Made by a program: the position numbers and the translations under genes. Below the pieces are notes generated by a model, which saw only the letters and a list, made by a program, of their open reading frames with translations, was not told the DNA's origin and did no database searches. From CAYLLT01 sp964591605 (GTDB lineage: Bacteria; Planctomycetota; Phycisphaerae; UBA1845; PWPN01), in assembly GCA_964591605.1 (NCBI GenBank), contig CAZQEN010000232.1, positions 1 to 12,472 of the forward strand: a stretch of 12,472 nucleotides of DNA. The letters are read 5' to 3'. Below are positions 4,482 to 12,472 of this stretch, one piece after another (positions within the stretch are counted from its first letter, which is position 1; the number at the start of each line of letters is the position of its first letter).

Positions 4482-6214
4482 GCCTGACCATTGACACCTG
4501 CCTGACACCCGAAGAACTCCATCAGGTGGCCACGTCGGCGGCCAGCTCGGAGCTGAGCGATCGGGCGGGCCGGCACGTCGCCTCCTGCCCCTCCTGCCGG
4601 GAGGCGCTCGAACAGTACCGCTCGGCGCAGGCGTATTTTGAGGAGATGCGCGAAGGGTTTGTGCGGACACGCTCGCTGTCGGTCCCGGTGCACTTTCTCT
4701 CGCCCGAGGCGGGCTCGGACTCTCCGCCGGCGGTGGCGGCCAGCGACACCGACTCGGCCCCCGGACCCGACGAGGTCTCCATACCGGGTTATCGCATCCT
4801 GCGCGAGATCCATCGGGGCGGACAGGGCGTCGTCTACGAGGCGATCCAGCATTCCACGAACCGCACGGTGGCGGTGAAGGTGCTGCTCGACAGCCCGCAC
4901 GCGGGCCTGCGGGCGCGGTGGCGCTTCGAACGGGAGGTGCAGCTCGTTGCCGCGCTGCGGCACCCGCACATCGTGGTGATCCACGACAGCGGCATCGCGT
5001 CGGGGCGTTATTACTACGCGATGGACTACGTCCGCGGCCAGCCGCTGGACACCCACGCCCGGCTGGCCGGCCTGCCGACGCGCCGGCGGATCGAGCTGTT
5101 CCAGCAGGTCTGCGACGCGGTGGCCTGCGCCCATCGACGCGGCGTGATTCATCGGGATCTAAAACCCTCCAACATTCTGGTCAGCGAGGCGGGGGCGCCC
5201 TGCGTGCTGGACTTCGGCCTCGCCAAGATGCTCGGCGAGGACGGACGGCAGCCGGGCCCCGCTGTCTCGATGCCTGGCAGTCCGATGGGCACGCTGCGTT
5301 ACATGTCGCCCGAGCAGACGACGGGCGACCACGATGCGGTCGATACACGCAGCGACGTCTATTCGCTCGGGGTGATCCTCTTTGAACTGCTGACAGGCGA
5401 GCCGCCCTACCGGCTCAAGGGCGACCCGATGGCGTGCCTGCAGACGATCCGCGACCAGGACCCGCCCCGGCCGTCGCGTCTGAGCCGCGAGGTCAACTCG
5501 GAGCTCGATGCGATCATCCTCAAGTGCCTCAGCAAGGAGCCGCAGCGGCGTTACGGTTCGGCCGGTGAACTGGCCGACGACCTGTGCGCGTTTCTTGAGG
5601 GCCGGCCCGTGTGCGCGCGGTCCGCCTCGTCCATCTATGTCATCCGCAAGATCGCGATGCGGCACTCCGTGGAAACCCTCGCCACCCTGGCGGTGATCTG
5701 CACGGTCATCGGTGTGGGTTTTTATGCCCTCGATCAGTTCCGCCAGGCGCGCCGGGCTCGCGCGGCGCAGGCGGTCAGCGACCGGGCGGCGGCCGCCGCC
5801 GGCGTCCAGCTCGAAGCCGCTACTTCGGGGCAACTGCTGCCGCTGCACCGGCAACTGCTGCTGCCGTGGTTTCTGCTCGAATGGCACCAGGGGCGGAGCG
5901 ATGAAGCCCGGCGCATCCAGGGGCAGCTCTCGTCCACGTCGGCCGAGTATCGCGCGATGGCGTTCCTGCTCGATCCCAAGCCGAGGCTCGACAAGCTGCT
6001 GGGCGAGCTGCCGCCGCAGTCGGCCGGGCTGGCGTACTTCGTGGCCGGCGAACGGGCCTTCAAGGAAGGCCGGCGCGACGAAGCGGTCGCACTGTATCAC
6101 AAGTCACTTGATGTCGCTGGCAATTCCTTCTTTCAGGCGTCGGCGAAGGCCCGGCTCGCCCGGCTCGAGCCGTCGTCGCAGCCGGCCGCCGCCGCGGAGG
6201 AGGAATCACCGTGA
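4478..6214 (+). CDS. Membrane Ser/Thr protein kinase with N-terminal zinc-finger (HC2) domain
   Basis: A 578-residue protein kinase. Residues ~8-48 hold an anti-sigma-like zinc finger (HVASCPSC: His33, Cys37, Cys40). The Hanks-type kinase domain covers ~105-375: glycine loop HRGGQGVVYEA (112-122), Lys134 in VAVK, Glu153 in helix C, HRDLKPSN (225-232, catalytic Asp227), DFGLA (245-249) and MSPE (276-279). All catalytic residues are present, but the first Gly of the loop is replaced by His112. One transmembrane helix (~400-418) follows, then a C-terminal domain with Ala-rich and TPR-like helices (AYFVAGERAFKEGRRDEAVALY, shown in part, ~519-540). The kinase and finger should be cytoplasmic and the TPR-like part on the other side of the membrane. 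The gene is coupled to the sigma factor upstream (GTGA) and to the pseudopilin downstream (GTGA). A role in sensing and controlling the sigma factor is inferred from the finger and the neighbour. Confidence 0.92.
   Translation: MSLTIDTCLTPEELHQVATSAASSELSDRAGRHVASCPSCREALEQYRSAQAYFEEMREGFVRTRSLSVPVHFLSPEAGSDSPPAVAASDTDSAPGPDEVSIPGYRILREIHRGGQGVVYEAIQHSTNRTVAVKVLLDSPHAGLRARWRFEREVQLVAALRHPHIVVIHDSGIASGRYYYAMDYVRGQPLDTHARLAGLPTRRRIELFQQVCDAVACAHRRGVIHRDLKPSNILVSEAGAPCVLDFGLAKMLGEDGRQPGPAVSMPGSPMGTLRYMSPEQTTGDHDAVDTRSDVYSLGVILFELLTGEPPYRLKGDPMACLQTIRDQDPPRPSRLSREVNSELDAIILKCLSKEPQRRYGSAGELADDLCAFLEGRPVCARSASSIYVIRKIAMRHSVETLATLAVICTVIGVGFYALDQFRQARRARAAQAVSDRAAAAAGVQLEAATSGQLLPLHRQLLLPWFLLEWHQGRSDEARRIQGQLSSTSAEYRAMAFLLDPKPRLDKLLGELPPQSAGLAYFVAGERAFKEGRRDEAVALYHKSLDVAGNSFFQASAKARLARLEPSSQPAAAAEEESP
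6196..6205 (+). promoter_or_regulatory. Shine-Dalgarno inside the kinase gene, deciding the pseudopilin start
   Basis: GGAGGAGGAA lies in the Glu-rich last codons of the kinase gene, about 7 nt before GTG 6211. The GTG overlaps the kinase stop as GTGA, which supports coupled translation. Confidence 0.65.
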
Positions 6215-6984
6215 TCTGCTTTGGCGGGCGATCCCGCGCTGCGCATGGAGGCTTTACCCTGCTTGAGGTGCTGGTCGTGATTGCCACGATCGCCCTCCTG
6301 CTGGCGATCGCCCTGCCGGGCCTGCGCCGGGCCCGGGCCCAGTCGCATCAGGTCATGTGCCAGGCGAGACTGCATCAGATCGCCGTCGCCTGGAGCGCCT
6401 ACCTCGACGACCATCGCGGGCACTTCCTGCAGCAGGTCAACGCGAACGTCAACTACGGCGGGCGCCAGGGCGCCGCCGCCGTCTTCCGAATCGACAAACC
6501 GCTCAACGCCTACGTGAAGCTCCCTCTCCGTGCCACCGAGACGGAGCTGTTCCGCTGTCCCACCGATGCGGGCATGCCCTCCGCCCGGCCGCGCTGCTAT
6601 GACTACTACGGCACGAGCTTTCAGACCAACCTCATGCTCATCGGCCCCGACCAGCTCGGCGTCAACCCCGCCGATCCGTGCCGGCCGGTGCTCGAAACGG
6701 TGAACCTGCGACTCAGGAAACTGAACCGGAGCCGCGTGAGCACCCCGGCCTCCCGATTGCCGCTCATCGGCGATTTCGGCTGGGTGGCGGCCTACATCTT
6801 CAACAATACGCAGCGGGGCGACTGGCACGAGCGTCCGACCCTGCACGATATCGCCTTTCTCGACGGGCATGTGGCCCCCGTGCTCATCGCGAAAGGCCTC
6901 TACGTGACGTCGACGTACGCCGTCATCCCCTTTCGCGATCTGTTACCGGAGGCGGCACGGCTGCAGGCGGAAGTGAAGCCCTGA
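6211..6984 (+). CDS. Type II secretion/type IV pilin-like pseudopilin
   Basis: A 257-residue protein with a prepilin N-terminus: GGFTLLEVLVVIATIALLLA, with cleavage expected between Gly14 and Phe15 and the conserved Glu at +5 (Glu19). The hydrophobic helix (~16-36) would anchor it in the inner membrane before assembly. The rest is a globular domain with Cys50, Cys116 (LFRCPTDAG), Cys129 and Cys157, and a C-terminal HDIAFLDGHV (212-221). That last motif is a signature of the large planctomycete family of prepilin-like proteins (DUF1559-like or H-x-DG type). Length is normal for that family. GTG 6211 overlaps the kinase stop and has a strong ribosome binding site. No pilin peptidase or assembly ATPase is in the window, so it must use machinery encoded elsewhere. 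The stop shares one base with the next start (TGATG). Its partner or cargo is not known. Confidence 0.88.
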   Translation: MICFGGRSRAAHGGFTLLEVLVVIATIALLLAIALPGLRRARAQSHQVMCQARLHQIAVAWSAYLDDHRGHFLQQVNANVNYGGRQGAAAVFRIDKPLNAYVKLPLRATETELFRCPTDAGMPSARPRCYDYYGTSFQTNLMLIGPDQLGVNPADPCRPVLETVNLRLRKLNRSRVSTPASRLPLIGDFGWVAAYIFNNTQRGDWHERPTLHDIAFLDGHVAPVLIAKGLYVTSTYAVIPFRDLLPEAARLQAEVKP

Positions 6985-9900
6985 TGCGTGCCCGGCTGGA
7001 GGAATTCGAGGAGGGTGTGGTGCAGTCCAGATGTGTCACGAGCGTGATTCGTCGGGTCGCCGCCGAGAACCGGCCGGGATGGCCGGCGCGAGCCGCACGC
7101 CGGGTGGCTTTGCTGGCAACGTGTGCCCTGCTCGCCCCCCCTGCCCTGGGCCGGGTGATTTACGTCAATGCATTTGCGGTCGGCTCGAACACCGGTGCAA
7201 ACTGGACGCATGCCTACACGTCGCTGCAGTCGGGGCTGACCTCTGCGCTGCCCGGTGACCAGATCTGGGTGGCCGCCGCCACCTATCGGCCGACCAGCGG
7301 CGCCGGCCGCACAGCGACTTTTCAGCTCAAGAGCGGCGTCGCCGTCTATGGCGGCTTTCTGGGCAACGAAGCCCTGCTCTCTCAGCGGAACCCGGCCCAG
7401 CGCCCGACCTGGCTGAGCGGTGACATCGGCGTCGCAAGCGAGCTGACCGACAACAGTTTTCACGTGGTCACCGGGAGCGGCACGGACGCAACCGCCATCC
7501 TGGACGGCTTCATCATCTACGGCGGGTTCGCGGACGCACAGAGCGGCCCGGACGGCTTCGGTGCGGGCCTGCTGAACGTCAACGGCAGCCCGACCGTCTT
7601 CAACTGCATCTTTCTGCAGAACACCTCCCGGCTCGGCGGCGGCGCGATCTACAACAGCGCCGGCGCGCCCGCAGTCACCTCCTGCCAGTTCATCACGAAC
7701 GGCGTGCTCGACGGCTATGGCGGGGCCGTCTTCAACGATCAAAGCAACGCGAACGTCTACTACTGTGCGTTCAACACCAACACCGCCGGCGGCGTGAGCG
7801 TTTCCGTTAACGGCGAGATTGCGGTCACCGGCATCGGCTACGGCGGGGCGATCAGTTGCCGCGGAGGCTCGCCACGCATCGTCAACTGCACGCTCATTTC
7901 CAACATGGCCGGCTACGGCGGCGGCGCCATCGACAATCGCGACCATCCGCCCGGGACCGGCCCCAGTTACGTCAACTGCCTGATCAAGTCGAATCAGGCG
8001 CAGTTCGTGGGCGGCGGCGGCGTCTTTGCCTACAACGGCCGCATCCTGCTGCAGAACTGCACGCTCACCGGCAACGCCGCGTTTACCGGCGCGGAAATCC
8101 TCAGCACCGGCAGCCAGACGACGCTCAACAGCACGATCGTCTGGGGGAATCCGGCTCTGACCCGCGCCCTCTTTACGCGCGAGACGCTCGAAAACGCCGG
8201 ATTCATCTCCTTTGACACGAGCTTTTCCCTGCGCCAGTCGGGCGGGCAGATCGTGCTCCTCAGAGGCTCGACCCTCAGCAGCGCCTATTCGCTCATTCTC
8301 GAAGGCCGGAGCGGCGTTTTCACCGATGCCGGCAGCGCGACAAACTGGCTCAGCCCCGGCGAGCCCCAGACGGCCAAGCCGATGCTCACCTCAGAGGGAT
8401 ACCTGCAGTCCACGTCCACGAGCTGCATCGACCAGGGCGATCCGAACCTCGACACTGCTCTCGGCCCGCTGGACATACACGGCGAGGCGCGGCAATTCGG
8501 GCGCGTCGACATCGGCGCCGATGAATACCGCGATCACGACGGGGATACGCTGCCCGATGCGTTCGAGAAGGTGTATTTCGGGTCGCCCATCTCCGCGGCC
8601 GTGCCCGGCGGCGATGCGGATGGCGACCTCCTTTCGAATGGAAATGAATACACGCTGGGAACGAACCCGGTCGGCTGCGTGAGCCCCGTCGATTCGGTTT
8701 ACGGCAACGACGCGAACCCCGCCTGCGCGACCTCCTTTGCCAACCCCAAACGCAGTCTGCAGAGTGCGGTGACCGGCATTCCCGACGCCTCGACCGTCTT
8801 CGTGGCCGGCGACGGGAGAACCTACAGCGGATCGGCGAATCGCAACCTGGGACTGGGTGGAAAGCGGGCCGTGTTCGGCGGCGCGTTCTCGCAGACCCGC
8901 CCCATCATCGACCTGGGCGGGGTCAGCTCGCTCACCGACACGCTGTCGGTCCAGCACGGGACTGTCGGCTGGGCCGGCTTCGACATCCGCAACGGTTTTG
9001 CGCCTTACGGCGGCGCGCTGCGGATCGACGCGGCCCGCACCGTCCGTCTGGGCAACTGCTCCCTCTCCGGGATCAGTACCGGCGGCGCGGACGCCCTCCT
9101 GGCGAACATGGCGACGTATCTCTCGCTCGCGTCCGTGTCGCTCTCCAGCGGCTACGCCGACCCGACCGATCGGATCATCGCCATCATTTACGCCACCCAC
9201 GTCGATCTGCTCGGTCCCCTGCAGGTGAACGGCGGGATCCTGCAGTTGATGACGGCGTTCGTCGACTCATCCAACACGTCGCCGCACGTGCCCGACGATC
9301 CGCGCCGCATCGAACTGGTCGACGGCGCCAGACTGCTGATCAGCGGGGTCATTCCGCTCCAGCCGCCGACGGTCATCACGACGGACATCACCGGAACCGG
9401 GCAGATCGAGATCGAGGCCGGCCAGCAGCTCATCCTGGACGGCAACGCGACGGTGAACATCACCCGGCCGGGCGGCGGCAAGGGCATCATCGACGTCAAG
9501 GGGTCGCTGGTCGCCCGCGGCTCCGCGGCCGTCCAGAACGCGGACGTGGTGGTCCGCCAGGCCCGGATCACGACCTCCACGCCGATTCAGAACAACGCGA
9601 TCACGATGAAGGACGCCCTCGGCTCGGGCGGAGAATTCTTCGTAGAGGGCACCGCCCGTATCGAGAACAACGACATCACCTCGGAGGGCGACCGCTATCT
9701 CGACCTCGATCCGGACGCCGCCGGCAGCCATCCGATCATCTCCAACAACCGCATCTACGTCCGCATCGACACCAGCCGGGCCTATGCGCAGGGCACGCTG
9801 CTGGAGCTGCGCGGGCTCGATTACGACCACGCCCTCAACGGCGGGCGGTCCGGGGCCTACCGGGTGCCCGGCAGCAGCGCCGGGTTTACCGCCGATCCCT

Positions 9901-12395
9901 CCGCCAACTGGGTCCTCGAAGCGCTCGAGATCCTCGGCGACGCCAGCGGCGGCGCCAAGCTGAACCTGACCAACCGGCGCGGATTCCAGTTCCAGGCGGA
10001 CCAGACGCATCCGGAAACGGTCTACGTCCGCAATCTCATCCTGCATCCCGGCGCCATCCTCAACACCGGCCTGCAGCGGCTCTATTACGAGCACCTGCTT
10101 CTGGACGACGGCAGCGGCGTGCGCACCGAGTGGACCGGCGCGGGCATGCCTCCCTACCCGCAGGATTTCCCCAACGGGAGCCGCATCGTCGACGTGCCGC
10201 TGCTGGGCTTTTCGCTCGGCAACATCGGCTTCGACGACCTCACGCCCGCTCCCAACAACGAGTTCGACGTGCGCGTCCGCACGCGGGACATCGATCCGGC
10301 CGATCCGCAGCCCGAGCCGCCGCTCCCGCCCGATCGCGTCGGCAGCATCGCCCAGGTCGCGGACGCCCGCGGACCCGGCAACGGCGTGCTCGTCGTCCAG
10401 ACCCAGACCGCCAGTTCCGTCGCCGTCAAGGGTTCCTTTGCCCGTGCCGGGGACGAAGACATCACGGTCAAGTTCGATTATCTCTTCGTCGCCAACCCCG
10501 ATGCCGAGCTGCGCGTCTATCTGAGCGACAACCCCGAACCGGGCGTCGGCAACGTCGAGGTTGCCCGCGTCCGACCGCCCGCCCCCGGCCAGCCCGGCGC
10601 GATCGGCGGACAGCGCTTCGCCGGTTTCTACGGCACCTATCCGCGCGGCGCCCTCAATTTCACGCGCGGAACCTACGTCGAGCTCGTCCTGGTCGGCCCC
10701 GGCTCGACGGTCTGGATTGACAATTTCGATCCGGACGTCCCCTGCTACAGCACCAGCTACTGCGCGGACCTCAACGCCAATTTCAGCATCGACAACGGCG
10801 ACTATCTCGTGCTGCTCTCGGAATACGGGCAGGAGACCACCACCAAGGCCTGCCTGGACTCGGGCCTGAGCGGGGACCAGTACGCCGATTACGGGGATCT
10901 GCTCGGCTGGGACGCGTTTCTGGACGCTTATCTGAACGGCGTGGTGCTCAATACCTGCGGGACGGGCCGTGAGGCGGCCGACGCCCGCATGCAGACGATG
11001 ACACCCGGCAACGTCCCGGCGGGCGTGCTCATCGCGGGCAAGTCGAACCGCCCCGGCGATCAGTCCGACGTCATCTATGCGCTGGGTGATGGCTCGGCGT
11101 GCTCGAATCACCCCCCCGCCGCGGGCGCCGGGACGTACGGCGGCGGGAGACTCCTCACCGACACCCAGGGAGGGCTCTACCAGCTTCACGGCCGTCGCGG
11201 AATCCTGCGCTACAGCACCGGCGAGCCGTTCCTCGCGCCCCAGACACTGCCCGCTCCCGGAGGTGGCACCGCGTATATCGGGATGCAGCCCACCGGCGGA
11301 TCCGGCTCATTCGTCGGGGTACCGATCACGGATGCGGCGTTTGATCCTGCAGATGAAGACACCCTCTACGTCTGCCCGATCGTGATCCATCGCAGCGCCC
11401 AGGAGCCGGCTTACAAGGCCGCCGGCAAGCTGACGCGGTCGGGCACCTCGTGGACGCTCACGGCCGTCTATGGCCGCGACCCCTCCGACGCCTCCACGAC
11501 GACCAACGTGCTGCCCGGCGGCACAACGGCGCCCAAGCCTGATCTGCAGCACCTGCGTGAGATCGAAATCGACGCCCACGGCCGGCTCTTCATCACCACC
11601 GCCCACGCCATCGACGGTCAGAACTTTATCCTGGTATACGACACAGCGAACCCCGACACGCCCGAGCTGCAGGTGCCCCTCGACCTGGATCGCGGCCTGT
11701 GTCCCGAGCTTGCGGACCCAAACGAGGCGTGCCTGATCACGCCGACGGCGCTGACCCTGGCTCCGGACGGCGATACTCTCTATGTGGCCTCCTCGACCGA
11801 CCGGCTCGCCGACGGCGACACGCGGATCTACCGATTCAGCCTGTCGCGCACCGGCGGACACGTGACCGCGGCGGCCCCGCTGAGCCCCGTGGTCATCCAC
11901 AATCCCACCGGTGGCGATGTCGGATACGGCCACCTCGCCGGCATCCTGGACATGCGCTTCGTCGGCTCCAGCCTCTACGCCATCGGCTTTACGATGCCGC
12001 GGTTCGACGAGTACAAGCCTGTCTACGACCCCGAGTTCGACGCGGCAACCGGGCAGCTTCTCACCCTCCCCACGCTGGCCATCCTCTCCACGGGCACAAC
12101 GTCCCCCGTTTCATCGAGTGCCATCGACTGCGGCGACCTGGCGCTGCCGATCTCGATCGCCGTGACGAGCCCGCCCGCCGACCTCAACCGCGACGGCGTG
12201 GTGAATTCGACCGATGTCGACCTGATGCGGGCCTGCCAGAGCCGCTCAAGCGTGCCCTGCAGCCCGATCCCGCCGGCCGGCTGCAGTTTCACACCCGATG
12301 CGCAGGGCCGCATCCGTCCGGATCTGGACGCGGACGGAGACGTCGACCTCGATGACTTCGCCGAGCTCCAGCGGCACTATTCGGGGAATCCCTGA
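6984..12395 (+). CDS. Giant secreted beta-helix protein with dockerin-like and Ca-binding motifs
   Basis: About 1803 residues, exported by a signal peptide with hydrophobic core VALLATCALLAPPALG (41-56). The mature protein starts with IYVNAFAVGSNTGANW, the usual opening of planctomycete right-handed beta-helix proteins. The first beta-helix (~57-515) has Gly-rich turns (GGGAIYN ~218, GGAVFN ~246, GGAIS ~287, GGGAID ~312, GGGGVF ~343), NC-T/I-F/L repeats, and closes with CIDQGDP and VDIGADEY. Then come a thrombospondin-3-like Ca-binding stretch (DHDGD ~517, DADGD 544-548), a second beta-helix (~568-1080), a jelly-roll-like segment (~1119-1255), an internal dockerin-like pair (DLNANFSIDNGDY ~1262, DQYADYGDLLGWD ~1298), a propeller-like region (~1325-1725) and a terminal dockerin-like pair (DLNRDGVVN ~1733, DLDADGDVDLDDF ~1780). 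No membrane anchor or autotransporter barrel is seen. The start is ATG 6984, coupled by TGATG; GTG 7020 is the alternative. Probably a surface or extracellular adhesin or scaffold. Domain borders are estimates. Confidence 0.88.
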   Translation: MRARLEEFEEGVVQSRCVTSVIRRVAAENRPGWPARAARRVALLATCALLAPPALGRVIYVNAFAVGSNTGANWTHAYTSLQSGLTSALPGDQIWVAAATYRPTSGAGRTATFQLKSGVAVYGGFLGNEALLSQRNPAQRPTWLSGDIGVASELTDNSFHVVTGSGTDATAILDGFIIYGGFADAQSGPDGFGAGLLNVNGSPTVFNCIFLQNTSRLGGGAIYNSAGAPAVTSCQFITNGVLDGYGGAVFNDQSNANVYYCAFNTNTAGGVSVSVNGEIAVTGIGYGGAISCRGGSPRIVNCTLISNMAGYGGGAIDNRDHPPGTGPSYVNCLIKSNQAQFVGGGGVFAYNGRILLQNCTLTGNAAFTGAEILSTGSQTTLNSTIVWGNPALTRALFTRETLENAGFISFDTSFSLRQSGGQIVLLRGSTLSSAYSLILEGRSGVFTDAGSATNWLSPGEPQTAKPMLTSEGYLQSTSTSCIDQGDPNLDTALGPLDIHGEARQFGRVDIGADEYRDHDGDTLPDAFEKVYFGSPISAAVPGGDADGDLLSNGNEYTLGTNPVGCVSPVDSVYGNDANPACATSFANPKRSLQSAVTGIPDASTVFVAGDGRTYSGSANRNLGLGGKRAVFGGAFSQTRPIIDLGGVSSLTDTLSVQHGTVGWAGFDIRNGFAPYGGALRIDAARTVRLGNCSLSGISTGGADALLANMATYLSLASVSLSSGYADPTDRIIAIIYATHVDLLGPLQVNGGILQLMTAFVDSSNTSPHVPDDPRRIELVDGARLLISGVIPLQPPTVITTDITGTGQIEIEAGQQLILDGNATVNITRPGGGKGIIDVKGSLVARGSAAVQNADVVVRQARITTSTPIQNNAITMKDALGSGGEFFVEGTARIENNDITSEGDRYLDLDPDAAGSHPIISNNRIYVRIDTSRAYAQGTLLELRGLDYDHALNGGRSGAYRVPGSSAGFTADPSANWVLEALEILGDASGGAKLNLTNRRGFQFQADQTHPETVYVRNLILHPGAILNTGLQRLYYEHLLLDDGSGVRTEWTGAGMPPYPQDFPNGSRIVDVPLLGFSLGNIGFDDLTPAPNNEFDVRVRTRDIDPADPQPEPPLPPDRVGSIAQVADARGPGNGVLVVQTQTASSVAVKGSFARAGDEDITVKFDYLFVANPDAELRVYLSDNPEPGVGNVEVARVRPPAPGQPGAIGGQRFAGFYGTYPRGALNFTRGTYVELVLVGPGSTVWIDNFDPDVPCYSTSYCADLNANFSIDNGDYLVLLSEYGQETTTKACLDSGLSGDQYADYGDLLGWDAFLDAYLNGVVLNTCGTGREAADARMQTMTPGNVPAGVLIAGKSNRPGDQSDVIYALGDGSACSNHPPAAGAGTYGGGRLLTDTQGGLYQLHGRRGILRYSTGEPFLAPQTLPAPGGGTAYIGMQPTGGSGSFVGVPITDAAFDPADEDTLYVCPIVIHRSAQEPAYKAAGKLTRSGTSWTLTAVYGRDPSDASTTTNVLPGGTTAPKPDLQHLREIEIDAHGRLFITTAHAIDGQNFILVYDTANPDTPELQVPLDLDRGLCPELADPNEACLITPTALTLAPDGDTLYVASSTDRLADGDTRIYRFSLSRTGGHVTAAAPLSPVVIHNPTGGDVGYGHLAGILDMRFVGSSLYAIGFTMPRFDEYKPVYDPEFDAATGQLLTLPTLAILSTGTTSPVSSSAIDCGDLALPISIAVTSPPADLNRDGVVNSTDVDLMRACQSRSSVPCSPIPPAGCSFTPDAQGRIRPDLDADGDVDLDDFAELQRHYSGNP
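7008..7014 (+). promoter_or_regulatory. Alternative Shine-Dalgarno inside the giant-protein reading frame
   Basis: GAGGAGG precedes in-frame GTG codons at 7017 and 7020 (spacing 5 nt to 7020). This resembles the strong sites before the two upstream genes, so GTG 7020 may be the true start of the giant protein and would shorten an unusually long leader by 12 residues. Confidence 0.4.
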
Positions 12396-12432
12396 GGGGG
12401 CGGTGGGTCCGTGGCAGTTTGGGCGGGGTGGC

Positions 12433-12472
12433 ATGCAACGCCGTGAACTTTCCCTGCTTATGCCGCGGCGCA
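12433..12472 (+). other. Possible start of another gene, cut by the window end
   Basis: ATG 12433 opens a frame (MQRRELSLLMPRR) that runs to the window end, 38 nt after the giant-gene stop. A G-rich stretch (gggcggggtgg) lies just upstream, but no clear AGGAGG. Thirteen codons are too few to judge, so this may be chance. Confidence 0.2.

Noticed and set aside
3531..4670. 379-residue minus-strand frame across the small protein and sigma factor
   Set aside because: It overlaps two supported + strand genes and shows only low-complexity Arg/Pro/Ala sequence.
6678..6983. Upstream extension of the giant-protein frame inside the pseudopilin gene
   Set aside because: The 102 extra residues are an out-of-frame reading of the pseudopilin and would bury the signal peptide. 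ATG 6984 or GTG 7020 fits better.
7635..8030. Recurrent ggcggcgg tracts as possible DNA repeats or a CRISPR-like array
   Set aside because: They are codons for the Gly-rich turns of the beta-helix, unevenly spaced, in frame and without conserved DNA repeats.
9267..11189. 640-residue open frame on the minus strand inside the giant gene
   Set aside because: It lies fully opposite a well-supported coding frame, has no signal, domain or ribosome binding site, and its Val/Ala/Arg/Asp/Gly-rich makeup is that of an antisense shadow in GC-rich DNA.

Overview
The window is GC-rich and carries a gene set typical of a planctomycete, probably from the Phycisphaerae or a related uncultured lineage. This is inferred from gene content: an ECF sigma factor next to a membrane Ser/Thr kinase with an N-terminal zinc finger, a pseudopilin ending in the planctomycete 'DGHV' signature, and a very large secreted beta-helix protein with dockerin-like Asp-rich motifs. 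No rRNA, tRNA, CRISPR array, transposase or phage gene was seen.

Left part (1-1433). Positions 1-283 hold no convincing gene but contain three hairpins, one of them a perfect 25-bp inverted repeat. A class I SAM-dependent methyltransferase follows on the + strand (284-910). Converging on it and overlapping it by 2 nt is a short minus-strand ORF (907-1251). It looks like a DUF4058 gene reduced to its N-terminus joined to its C-terminal motif, with a Shine-Dalgarno sequence and a TATAAT box still in place.

Middle part (1434-3743). A minus-strand gene encodes a secreted or lipid-anchored trypsin-fold serine protease with a Pro/Ala-rich linker and two tandem C-terminal repeats. It is divergent from a small Tyr/Gly-rich, lysine- and arginine-free secreted protein (3426-3743). 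The 237-bp region between them has nested inverted repeats.

Right part (3843-12395). Four tightly packed + strand genes look like one translationally coupled operon: ECF sigma factor, zinc-finger/Ser-Thr kinase/TM/TPR-like protein, pseudopilin, and a roughly 1800-residue exported protein. The junctions are GTGA (4-nt overlap), GTGA (4-nt overlap) and TGATG (1-nt overlap). The layout suggests a self-contained module in which a membrane kinase with a built-in anti-sigma-like finger controls a sigma factor, while the last two genes encode an envelope pseudopilin and a large surface or secreted protein. The link between regulation and cargo is inference. The last 77 bases hold no clear feature except a possible start of another gene at 12433.
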